Below, piece after piece: positions 1-7,297 of a stretch of DNA of 33,090 nt. The stretch's first letter is position 1, and each line of letters starts with the position of its first letter. Source of the DNA: Candidatus Rokuibacteriota bacterium. GTDB lineage: Bacteria; Methylomirabilota; Methylomirabilia; Rokubacteriales; CSP1-6. The translations under genes and the position numbers were made by a program. The stretch spans positions 1 through 33,090 of the forward strand of contig JACPSW010000043.1 of assembly GCA_016193045.1 (NCBI GenBank), read 5' to 3'. The notes under the pieces were generated by a model, which was not told the origin of the DNA, did no database searches, and was given only the letters and a program-made list of their open reading frames with translations.

Positions 1-105
1 GAGGGCGCCAGGTTTACGCGCACGGTGCGGCGTCTCCTCTACACACCGCCCCTGCTCCGCTTGCTCGGTCACATGATCCTGTTCGTGGCCGTGAAGGCGG
101 AGTGA
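1..105 (+). CDS. C-terminal end of an unidentified protein (partial)
   Basis: The reading frame entering from the left edge encodes 34 residues and stops with TGA at 103-105. The tail is basic (RTVRRLL) and then hydrophobic (LLGHMILFVAVKAE), compatible with the end of a membrane or membrane-associated protein. It lies 9 nt upstream of a GT2 gene on the same strand, so it is probably another member of the glycan locus. Too little is present to assign a family. Confidence 0.6.
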   Translation, partial: EGARFTRTVRRLLYTPPLLRLLGHMILFVAVKAE

Positions 106-114
106 GCGCCCGCC

Positions 115-906
115 ATGCCGCGGGTGTCGGTCCTGATGAGCGTCCGCAACGGGGAGCGGTGGGTCGGCGAGGCGGTGGAGAGCATCCTGGGCCAGACGCT
201 CGGCGATCTCGAGCTCATCGTGGTGGACGACGGATCCGAAGACGCGACGGGGGCGATCCTCGACCGGCAAAATGATCCGAGGCTCCGGGTGGTCCACCAG
301 CCCCCGTCGGGGCTGACCGTCTCGCTCAACCGCGCCTGGCGGCTGTCGGGGGCGGCGCTGCTCGCGCGGATGGATGCTGACGACGTGGCGCGTCCGGACC
401 GGCTCGCCCGGCAGGTGGCCTTTCTCGACGCCCATCCCGACGTGGGATTGCTGGGGACCGGCTGCCGGGAGACTTCCGTGACGGGCGAGGTCGTCGGGGT
501 GATCGTCCCGCCGGAGGACGATGCGTCGATCCGGCGGGTTCTGATCCGGAAGAATCCCTTCGTCCACTCGTCGGTCATGCTGCGTCGCGCTGCGCTGGAG
601 GCGGCCGGCGGCTACGACGAGTCCCTCCCCGTGGCCCAGGACTACGACCTCTGGCTCCGGCTGAGCCGGCTCACCCGGATGGCCAACCTTCCCGAGCCGC
701 TGGTCATGCGGCGCCTCACCCCCGGGCGCGTCTCGACCGTCCGGGACACCGACCGGCTGAGGGCGGAGGTGGCGATGAAGCTCCGCGCGCTCCGAAGCGG
801 GGGCTACCCGCTCTGGTGCGCCGTCTTTCTCCTCAAGCCGGTTATCGCCCTGGCCCTCCCCGCGGGCCTGCGGCGGGTCGTGAGAGGAGCGCTCTCCACG
901 GGATGA
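115..906 (+). CDS. GT2 family glycosyltransferase
   Basis: This 263-aa protein has the GT-A fold hallmarks of family 2 glycosyltransferases. The N-terminal strand is VSVLMSVRNGE, followed by VVDDGSED near residues 36-43 (nucleotide binding) and RMDADD near 85-90 (the metal-binding DxD). RLARQVAFLDAHPDVGLLG follows and is typical of O-antigen and capsule transferases. A hydrophobic stretch near residues 225-250 may touch the membrane. It should transfer a sugar from a nucleotide donor to a growing glycan on the cytoplasmic face; donor and acceptor cannot be read from sequence. Its stop overlaps the ATG of the next gene (ATGA, 903-906), so the two are translationally coupled. Confidence 0.9.
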   Translation: MPRVSVLMSVRNGERWVGEAVESILGQTLGDLELIVVDDGSEDATGAILDRQNDPRLRVVHQPPSGLTVSLNRAWRLSGAALLARMDADDVARPDRLARQVAFLDAHPDVGLLGTGCRETSVTGEVVGVIVPPEDDASIRRVLIRKNPFVHSSVMLRRAALEAAGGYDESLPVAQDYDLWLRLSRLTRMANLPEPLVMRRLTPGRVSTVRDTDRLRAEVAMKLRALRSGGYPLWCAVFLLKPVIALALPAGLRRVVRGALSTG

Positions 907-1865
907 AGAAGCGGGATATCCGGAAGAGCCGGTGGTTCGAAGAGGTGGCCGAGTACTTCGATCTCGAGCCCGGCCTGGTGCTGAGCGCCGTGTCCCCCAA
1001 ACGCGTGAGCGCCGCGGACGAGCCTCCCGCGGTGAGGGAGGCGCGGGCGCGCCTGAGGGGGATGTTCATGCGGGAGGAAAGCATCCGGCTCCTGGAGCGG
1101 CTGGACGAGGAGAATCCGGGCGACGTGTCCGACATCGAGCGGTCCACGGCCTGGCGGGAGTACATCTTCGCGTGCATCAACGGGGAGAAGCGGGCCTTCG
1201 AGCGGATGTTCTTTTACGACCTGATCATCGCCTCCGTCGTGAAGCCGATGCTGGACGTCAAGGCCGCCCCCCTCGTGGTGGATTACGGCTCCGGCTCGTC
1301 GCTCCTGACCCGCCTACTGGCGCAGGATTTCGGGGATGCGGTGCGGACGGTCTCCGTGGACGCGTGCCGGTACGCGGTCGAGTTTTCGGTGGCCCGGAAC
1401 CGGCTCTACAACGCGAGCGCCGCCGGCCTGCTGATCGAGGACGTCCTGGCCCCCCTCCGGCTCCGGGACGTGGACCTGATCCTGGCCTACAGCGTCTTCG
1501 AGCATCTGCCGAACTCCACCGAGCAGATCCAGGCCCTCATCGACGCGCTGGCCCCGGACGGCATCCTGATCGAGAACTACGCCGGTCATTCGCGGGAGAC
1601 GCCCCACAAGTCCGACACTTTCAGCGCATACGAGCGGCGTGACATCAATCTGGACCTGCTGCGGGAGCGGCTCGTCCTGCTCTACGGGTCGCTCCCCCCG
1701 AAGCGGGACGGCGTGTACGAGCGGGACAGCCGGGAGCGCTACTGGATCAAGACCGACGCGAACCGGTCGCTCATCGAGGCCGTGCAGCGGCGGCTCAGCC
1801 GCGAGTATTCCGTGACCAAGCGGCTGGCCCGCAAGGTGGGCCGGCTGGTCGGCGCGCGGGTGTGA
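903..1865 (+). CDS. SAM-dependent class I methyltransferase
   Basis: I place the start at the ATG overlapping the previous stop (ATGA); a longer in-frame extension from 816 only reads through the GT2 gene in another frame. The 320-aa product has a charged N-terminal region of about 130 residues. A Rossmann methyltransferase domain follows, with the SAM-binding loop VVDYGSGSS, an acidic VDA after the second strand, and YSVFEHLP as the motif IV/post-IV region. Position in the glycan locus suggests methylation of a sugar or glycan end, but that is inference. The final GTG overlaps the next start (GTGA). Confidence 0.85.
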   Translation: MKKRDIRKSRWFEEVAEYFDLEPGLVLSAVSPKRVSAADEPPAVREARARLRGMFMREESIRLLERLDEENPGDVSDIERSTAWREYIFACINGEKRAFERMFFYDLIIASVVKPMLDVKAAPLVVDYGSGSSLLTRLLAQDFGDAVRTVSVDACRYAVEFSVARNRLYNASAAGLLIEDVLAPLRLRDVDLILAYSVFEHLPNSTEQIQALIDALAPDGILIENYAGHSRETPHKSDTFSAYERRDINLDLLRERLVLLYGSLPPKRDGVYERDSRERYWIKTDANRSLIEAVQRRLSREYSVTKRLARKVGRLVGARV

Positions 1866-3583
1866 GCCGCGGGACCTTCGGGAAGCCCTTCTGGATCACC
1901 CTCTTCCTCGTCTGCCTCCTCAAGCTTCTCTTCGTGGTGACGTACCCGCTCAACGTGAGCGGAGACGGCTTCACGTACTTCCGGATGATCGCCACGCGCA
2001 GCAGCAATCTGGCGCATGCGGGCGGCTATCCCTTCCTGGTCGGCCTCCCGCTGGCCTTCCCTCGCGCCGTCCTGGCGGCGCTCCGGGGTCCGGGCTCGGC
2101 GCTCGTCGAGCCGGTCGAGGAGCGCCGCCCGGGGACTGCGGCCGGTGTCGCGCAGGGTCCGCCGAAGGACGTCGAAGCCAAGCAGGCCCTCCTGCCGGTC
2201 CTCACCCTGTATGTGACAGTCGCCAACCACCTGATGGACGCCCTCGCCGTGGCGGCCCTCTTCCTGCTGCTCCGCGCCATCTTCTCGGTCACCGCGGCCG
2301 TGCTCGGCGCCCTCGTGTACGGGCTGAATCCCTGGAACGTGCAGTGGGCCACGCTGAGCCGCCCGGAGCAGGTTCAGAGCAATCTGCTCGTGCTGATGGT
2401 CGCGGCGTTGTACTGGGCCCGGCAGGCGGAGACGCCCCGCAGGAAGCGCGCCGGATATGCGGCCGCCGCCGCCCTGTTCGCCCTGTGCGCGCTGGCGAAG
2501 TTCAACGCCGCGCTGTTCGTCCTGCTGCCCGCGGTGGCCCTCCTGGCCGACCCGAGTTCGTGGCGGGAGCGGGCGCGGCTGGGCGCGATCTCGCTGGCAA
2601 CCGGGGCAGCCGTTTACGGGGTGTTCGTCATCCTCTATCACGCGCCGTCCACGGGGACCTACGCCCTCGCCTACGCGCGAGGCCATAATCTCTACGTGCG
2701 CCTCCAGCGCAATCCCCTCCCGCTCTTCGGCCCGGAGAACGGGATCGCGTCGAAGAAGTTCGCCATCCTGAGCCGGGTGCTTCCACTCGAGACGCCCTTC
2801 TGCTGCGGCCCGACGCTCTTCAGCCGGGTGGACTGGGTTCCCCCCGACGAGCGCCGGCCATACCGGGAGCGATATCTCCCCCTCCTCCGGAGCCAGGATC
2901 GCCGCATGGTGGAGCAGCTCTACGCCGCCGTGCGCGATCGGCCGGCAGGGGAGTGGCACTCGATCCACTATCACCTCGGCCTGAAGGAGGGGGATGATCT
3001 CCTCAGCTCCGTGTTCTTCGAGGCCGTGCGTTCCAGACCGGCCGCCTACCTGGAGGGGGCCGGGCTGCTGTTCCTGGAGGTCTTCACCGAGCGGCCGGAG
3101 GTTCTGGTGCCCGTCCTGGACCCGGCGCTCGGGGCCGATCCTCCTCTCAATCTCCTCGCGGATGCCGGCAAGCTGGAGGCGATCCGCCTCGGCTTCATCC
3201 GGATCGCCACTTCCGGGTACCGGTCGCGCGAGCTCGACTACAAAGGCTCACCCGCCATCTGGCTGCCCGGAGTCAGGATCGTCACCACGCTCCTCTCGCT
3301 GACCTCCATCCCGACCCTCCTCTTCTGGGCCGTCATCGGGATCGGAGTGCTCCTCTCCCTGCGGGGCACGGGGGCGGATCCCGGCGCGGCGCGCTGGGGC
3401 CCCGCGCTCCTGCTCGTCTCCCTGCTGGTCTTCATCGCGGCGTGGTCGCTCCTGTTCAACGTGCGGAACAAAGACGTCCGGCTCGTCCAGCCGCTGCTCG
3501 ATGCGCTCGTGGCCGTCGGGCTCTGGAGGATCGGCGGGGGGATCAGGCGGGGCGCGGCTGCGATGTCTCGCGCGTGGTCCTGA
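1862..3583 (+). CDS. Polytopic membrane glycosyltransferase, GT39/ArnT-like (GT-C fold)
   Basis: Translation probably begins at GTG 1862, overlapping the methyltransferase stop. The 573-aa product starts with a membrane helix (residues 10-28), then a short loop with an acidic residue (NVSGDGFTYF, D35) where GT39-type enzymes carry their catalytic Asp. Many hydrophobic helices follow, with a soluble segment around 280-400 and further helices near the C terminus. Such proteins use polyprenyl-phosphate sugars outside the cytoplasmic membrane; the DPM1-like enzyme at 5054-5779 could supply that donor. The family call rests on topology and the first loop only. Its 3' end overlaps the convergent radical SAM gene by 41 nt. 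Confidence 0.65.
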   Translation: MSRGTFGKPFWITLFLVCLLKLLFVVTYPLNVSGDGFTYFRMIATRSSNLAHAGGYPFLVGLPLAFPRAVLAALRGPGSALVEPVEERRPGTAAGVAQGPPKDVEAKQALLPVLTLYVTVANHLMDALAVAALFLLLRAIFSVTAAVLGALVYGLNPWNVQWATLSRPEQVQSNLLVLMVAALYWARQAETPRRKRAGYAAAAALFALCALAKFNAALFVLLPAVALLADPSSWRERARLGAISLATGAAVYGVFVILYHAPSTGTYALAYARGHNLYVRLQRNPLPLFGPENGIASKKFAILSRVLPLETPFCCGPTLFSRVDWVPPDERRPYRERYLPLLRSQDRRMVEQLYAAVRDRPAGEWHSIHYHLGLKEGDDLLSSVFFEAVRSRPAAYLEGAGLLFLEVFTERPEVLVPVLDPALGADPPLNLLADAGKLEAIRLGFIRIATSGYRSRELDYKGSPAIWLPGVRIVTTLLSLTSIPTLLFWAVIGIGVLLSLRGTGADPGAARWGPALLLVSLLVFIAAWSLLFNVRNKDVRLVQPLLDALVAVGLWRIGGGIRRGAAAMSRAWS

Positions 3584-5054
3584 GGATGGTGCGGGGGAGC
3601 GCGCCGCCGAACTGCCCCATCGAATGCTCGTACCGGACGGCGGGGGCGGCCGGATTGAAGGGGATCCCGAGCCGCTTCCGGACGTCCCGCTCGACGAAGT
3701 CGCGCAGGCGCACCAGGTCGTCGGGCGACAGGGCCTCGGTATAGACGAACGACTGGTAGCCGCCGTCCGGATCGCCCTTGTAGTAGTCGGCGACCCGCAT
3801 GTAGTCCACCTCGAGCGCGTAGAGCCGGTCTCCCGTCTTCGCGTAGGTGTACGTCCAGACTCCGGGCGTCGTCGGGTGCGGCTCCGCCTCGTCGTAGTAC
3901 GGCGTGCCCGGATACGTGGTGATGATGCTCACGTCGAAGTCGTCCGGCTTCGCCTCGACCAGCCACCGGTGCGTGTCCAGGATGGTGGCCTCCGATTCGC
4001 CCGGATGCCCGATGGACATCAGCGCTTTGACCTTGAGGCCGTGGCGGCGGGCGATCTCCACGCACCGCGTGTTCTCCTCGCGCGTCGCCTTCTTGTTGAT
4101 ATTTTCCAGGATGCGCGGCGAGCCGGACTCGAATCCCGTCAGGATCCAGCGGAAGCCGGCGCGGTACATCGCCTCGGCCTGGGCGTCCGTGAAGAGCTGG
4201 GCCTTGATGAAGCCGCGGAGCCGGAACTCCGTTTCGCGCTCGCGCTGGGCGCGCTGGATGGCGTTCATGAGCTCGATCATCTTCGGGTTCACGTTGAGCT
4301 CGTCGTCGTAGAGCATGAAGCCGGTGACGCCGTACGTCCGGTGGAGCGCGACGATCTCCTCCACGACCGACTCGGTGGTCCGCATGCGGATCCGGCGCAG
4401 GGACGGCGACTCGCGCCCCCCGCAGAAACCGCAGGCGAAGGGGCAGCCGAGCTGGGCGATGAGGCTCAGCGCCCGCACGCCGTCGATCGCGTAGCGATAG
4501 CTGTCCACGTCCACGAGGTGGCGCGCCGGCAGGGGCAGCTCCGTCAGGCGCGCGTTGGTGAGGAAGAGGCCGGATTTGGGATCGTCCGCGTCGATGAGGG
4601 CGGGGGCGTCGTCGGCGAGCGCGAGGAAGACGGCCTCTTCCCCGTCGCCCGCGACGAGGACGTCGAACAGGGCGGACAGGTCGCCGAGGGCCTTGGCGGC
4701 GCGGCCGCGCCGCCCCTCGGCCCGCTCGAGCCTGGCGGCGGTGTGAACGAGCGTCACGTGCGGACCGCCGAGGACGAGCCGGGCGTCGGGACGGGCGGCG
4801 CGGAGGAGCCGCTGGATGTTCGCCACGGCGGGCATCTGAGGCGTGGTGGCCGTCAGGCCGAACACCCTCGCGTCGGTGGCGGCCGCGTGATCGCGCACGA
4901 CGTCCTCGTAGTTCTCGATCCCGGAGAGATCCAGCATCTGGACCTCGATCCCCCCCTGCTCCAGGACGGCGGCCACCTTCAGGATCCCGAGGGTCATGAA
5001 GACGCGCTCGTCGAGCAGGAAGATCGAGGGCGGGATGATCAGGCAGACCGTCAT
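3543..5054 (-). CDS. B12-binding-type radical SAM protein
   Basis: The 503-aa protein has an N-terminal Rossmann region of about 170 residues (GILKVAAVLEQGGIEVQMLD, later LVLGGPHVT) resembling the cobalamin-binding domain of this superfamily. A radical SAM core follows, with CPFACGFCGG giving the 4Fe-4S ligands C204, C208 and C211. Radical SAM features such as FESGS and IGHPGE follow. A DxHxxG cobalamin motif is not seen, so actual B12 use is uncertain. I start it at ATG 5054, which overlaps the stop of the upstream GT2 (TGATG); the extension to 5114 lies inside that gene. Coupling to a DPM1-like GT2 suggests modification of a lipid-linked sugar or polyprenyl/hopanoid-type lipid, but the substrate is unknown. 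Confidence 0.85.
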   Translation of the reverse strand: MTVCLIIPPSIFLLDERVFMTLGILKVAAVLEQGGIEVQMLDLSGIENYEDVVRDHAAATDARVFGLTATTPQMPAVANIQRLLRAARPDARLVLGGPHVTLVHTAARLERAEGRRGRAAKALGDLSALFDVLVAGDGEEAVFLALADDAPALIDADDPKSGLFLTNARLTELPLPARHLVDVDSYRYAIDGVRALSLIAQLGCPFACGFCGGRESPSLRRIRMRTTESVVEEIVALHRTYGVTGFMLYDDELNVNPKMIELMNAIQRAQRERETEFRLRGFIKAQLFTDAQAEAMYRAGFRWILTGFESGSPRILENINKKATREENTRCVEIARRHGLKVKALMSIGHPGESEATILDTHRWLVEAKPDDFDVSIITTYPGTPYYDEAEPHPTTPGVWTYTYAKTGDRLYALEVDYMRVADYYKGDPDGGYQSFVYTEALSPDDLVRLRDFVERDVRKRLGIPFNPAAPAVRYEHSMGQFGGALPRTILRTTRETSQPRPA

Positions 5055-5779
5055 CAGAACCGCCGGAAGCGCCACTTGAGGATCGTCCAGACCATGCGCA
5101 GGCCGTCGGTCCACGCGATCTTCTTGCCGTGCTCGTACGTGCGGGGACGGTACGAGATCGGCACCTCTTCGATCCGGTGGCCGCGCCGGAGGAGCTTGCA
5201 GATCAACTCGTTGTCGTACTCGAAGCCATCGGCCTCGATCGGGATCGAGTCCACCAGGCGCTTCGTGAACGCCTTGTATCCACCTTCGTAGTCCGTTGCC
5301 GCGTTGCCGTACAGGAGATTCGTGAGGACGATGATGGTGAGGTTGCCGACGTAGTGGGTGAAGAAGGGGGATTTCGCTTCGCCAAAAAAGAAGTGGGGGC
5401 GTTCGAAGACGAACCGCGAGCCCATGACGGCCTCGACGCGGCCCTCGAGGATCGGCTGCAGGACGGTCTTGTAATCGCTGGGGTCGTACTCGAGATCGGC
5501 GTCCTGGATCAGCAGCACGTCGCCCGTGGCGGCGCGGAACCCGGTCTTCACGGCGCCGCCTTTCCCCCGGTTCCGCTCGTGGAAGACGGTACGGATGCCC
5601 GGAGTGGCGCTCAGGATCTCACGGGTGCGGTCCCGGGAGCCGTCGTCCACGACGATGATCTCGAGGTCGAGGGGCCCGACCTCGGCCGTCTTGACCCGCT
5701 CGATCGTGTCCGCGATCGTTGCCTCTTCGTTGTAGGCGGGGATGACGACCGTGAGCTTCCGGATCGCCGGCGCTGGCAT
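5054..5779 (-). CDS. GT2 glycosyltransferase, dolichol/polyprenyl-phosphate mannosyltransferase-like
   Basis: This 241-aa protein closely matches the soluble DPM1-like layout. VVIPAYNEE is at 11-19, VVDDGSRD at 43-50, ERNRGKGGAVKTG near 68-80, and the metal-binding QDADLEYDP at 92-100. No C-terminal membrane helices are present. The family transfers a hexose from GDP- or UDP-sugar to polyprenyl phosphate, supplying donors for GT-C enzymes. An ORF extending to 6634 exists only because it runs antisense to the SGNH gene; ATG 5779 is the first start consistent with the fold. There is no Shine-Dalgarno sequence, and a -10-like TATACT ends 11 nt upstream. Confidence 0.9.
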   Translation of the reverse strand: MPAPAIRKLTVVIPAYNEEATIADTIERVKTAEVGPLDLEIIVVDDGSRDRTREILSATPGIRTVFHERNRGKGGAVKTGFRAATGDVLLIQDADLEYDPSDYKTVLQPILEGRVEAVMGSRFVFERPHFFFGEAKSPFFTHYVGNLTIIVLTNLLYGNAATDYEGGYKAFTKRLVDSIPIEADGFEYDNELICKLLRRGHRIEEVPISYRPRTYEHGKKIAWTDGLRMVWTILKWRFRRF

Positions 5780-5790
5780 GGCTGCGTGGT

Positions 5791-5796
5791 AGTATA
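5791..5796 (-). promoter_or_regulatory. -10 element for the GT2/radical SAM pair
   Basis: TATACT on the minus strand, separated from ATG 5779 by 11 nt with no ribosome-binding site. No good -35 hexamer is visible at the usual distance. If used, the transcript would have only a few untranslated bases. Confidence 0.45.
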
Positions 5797-5818
5797 ACCC
5801 AAAATCCGGCTTCTTTCC

Positions 5819-5848
5819 TTGCGCGCGTGCCGGGGGGTGGCGTAAGAT
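5819..5848 (+). promoter_or_regulatory. Candidate sigma-70 promoter for the SGNH-carbamoyltransferase operon
   Basis: TTGCGC (5819-5824), an 18-nt spacer and TAAGAT (5843-5848) lie in the short gap between divergent genes. Predicted transcription starts near 5855, upstream of both possible starts of the SGNH gene. This is a moderate match to consensus. Confidence 0.4.
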
Positions 5849-5878
5849 CGCATAGTTTCTTCCTTCCGGAGTATGGCC

Positions 5879-5884
5879 AGGAGG
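5879..5884 (+). promoter_or_regulatory. Strong Shine-Dalgarno deciding the SGNH start
   Basis: AGGAGG lies 9 nt upstream of GTG 5894. The in-frame ATG at 5873 has only a GGAG one base before it, too close to function, so GTG 5894 is the better start. Confidence 0.6.
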
Positions 5885-5893
5885 TGGGCGAAC

Positions 5894-7051
5894 GTGCAAC
5901 GGCTCGTTGGGCGGAAGCGGGTTCTCGTGCTGGTGGGGATATCGATCGCGTCGGCGGCGCTGACGGTCGGGATGGTCGAGGTCGTCGGCCGGTTTTTTTT
6001 CACGCCGATGCTCGTCCGGTACTCGGAGAACCAGGCGCTCAGGCTCCAGCTCGCGAAGCCGAAGGACCTGGGAATCGCGAGCCTCTACGTTCCCCATCAC
6101 TACTATCTGTTTTCGACGCGGCCGTCCTACCGGTCGGCGGACGGAAAAGTCCGGCACAACTCGCTGGGGTGCCGCGCCGAAGAGGTGTCCGTGGAGAAGC
6201 CCGCCGGCGTCTATCGCATCGTGGCCCTCGGTGGATCGACGACCTACTCCACGCTCGTGCGGGAGAACGAGGGGATCTTCACCTACAAGCTGGAGAAGGC
6301 CCTGAATGCGTGGGCCTCGAAAGCCGGCCTCCGGCGGACGTTCGAGGTTCTGAACTGCGGGGTTCCCGGCTATACGTCGGCCGAAGCGTTGGCCCGGTAT
6401 ATCTTCTCGCTCAGCGAGTACCGTGCCGACCTGGTCATGGTCCAGCTCGGGATCAACGATGCGCTGCCGCGCGGGCTCTCTCACATCTCCCGGGACTATC
6501 GGGAGTTCTCCAAGACGTGGGAGACGTTCGATCCCGGGAGCGACTTGTGGTTCACTCGGCGACTCCTGCGCACGGCCCGAAACCGGTTCACCGATTCCGT
6601 CTGGACCCAGGGGATCAACTTTGTCGTACGGCACCCGTTCTGGATCCCGAAGCCGGGGCAGGTGACGGTGGCGGGCGACGGCGGGAACAGCGCGTGGATC
6701 TTCGGGTCCAACATGCGGTACCTGATTCGGCTGGCGTCGGGGGACGGGGCGCGCGCGTTACTCCTGACCGAGCATCTCGTCGTGGACAAGGCGAGCGACT
6801 GGCGAACGATGCCCCCGGGACGCGGCCGGTTCACGCTGGAGCACAATGCGCTCCTGGAGACGATCGCCCGGCAGGAGCGGACCCTGTTTCTCGACCTCCA
6901 GCAGGAGCTCTGCGCGTGCAAGGAGATGATGCCGGACGGCCGGCACCTGAACGAGGAGGGGGAGAGCCAGAAGGCCCGCCTGATCCTCGAGTATCTGAGG
7001 CGAGAGTGGGCGAGCCCGGGAGGGCGCCCGTCCCCGGGAGGCCCGGCATGA
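5894..7051 (+). CDS. Membrane-anchored SGNH/GDSL-family hydrolase
   Basis: The protein has 385 aa from GTG 5894 (392 from ATG 5873). One N-terminal membrane helix (about residues 9-30) anchors it, with the catalytic part probably outside. SGNH blocks are visible: GGST at 113-116 with the nucleophile Ser115, NCGVPG near 154-159 (block II Gly), GIND at 186-189 (block III Asn), and DGRH at 348-351 giving Asp348 and His351. The family hydrolyses or transfers acyl esters; here it may O-acylate or de-acylate the polysaccharide, which is inferred from context. The stop overlaps the next ATG (7048-7051). Confidence 0.85.
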   Translation: MQRLVGRKRVLVLVGISIASAALTVGMVEVVGRFFFTPMLVRYSENQALRLQLAKPKDLGIASLYVPHHYYLFSTRPSYRSADGKVRHNSLGCRAEEVSVEKPAGVYRIVALGGSTTYSTLVRENEGIFTYKLEKALNAWASKAGLRRTFEVLNCGVPGYTSAEALARYIFSLSEYRADLVMVQLGINDALPRGLSHISRDYREFSKTWETFDPGSDLWFTRRLLRTARNRFTDSVWTQGINFVVRHPFWIPKPGQVTVAGDGGNSAWIFGSNMRYLIRLASGDGARALLLTEHLVVDKASDWRTMPPGRGRFTLEHNALLETIARQERTLFLDLQQELCACKEMMPDGRHLNEEGESQKARLILEYLRREWASPGGRPSPGGPA

Positions 7052-7278
7052 GGTTTGCGCGCCGTCTGTGGGCCGGCTGGAAGCGCGTCGCGGAGCGGCT
7101 CGGGGTATTCCAGTCGCGCCTGCTCCTGGTCCTGCTCTATTTCGTCGTCGTCGCGCCCTTCGCCCTCCTGGTGAAGATCGCGAAGGAGCCGCTGCGGATG
7201 AGGCGGATCGACGGCTCGAACTGGGTTCCGCACCCCGGATCACCGGCCGATCTCGAGCGGGCCAGGCGCCAGTTCTGA
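7048..7278 (+). CDS. 76-aa single-pass membrane protein of the carbamoyltransferase cassette
   Basis: It starts at an ATG overlapping the SGNH stop (ATGA). The product has a basic, amphipathic N terminus, one hydrophobic helix (about 26-47, LLLVLLYFVVVAPFALLVKI) and a short C-terminal tail with WVPHP and an ending of ERARRQF. From memory, short proteins with this layout and a similar Arg-rich C-terminal tail occur beside NodU/CmcH-type carbamoyltransferases in polysaccharide and SxtI/J/K-like clusters. I cannot name a family with certainty. Coupling upstream and a 19-nt gap to the carbamoyltransferase suggest it is an accessory or anchoring partner. Confidence 0.75.
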   Translation: MRFARRLWAGWKRVAERLGVFQSRLLLVLLYFVVVAPFALLVKIAKEPLRMRRIDGSNWVPHPGSPADLERARRQF

Positions 7279-7297
7279 GCTCGAGCGGATCGGCCCC

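Noticed and set aside
1739..2974. 411-aa minus-strand ORF
   Set aside because: It is antisense to the methyltransferase and GT39-like genes; its composition is typical of a shadow frame.
5780..6634. Minus-strand ORF extending the GT2 by 285 residues
   Set aside because: It runs antisense through the SGNH gene, has low-complexity Arg/Pro/Glu composition and no homologous motif; the GT2 fold starts at 5779.
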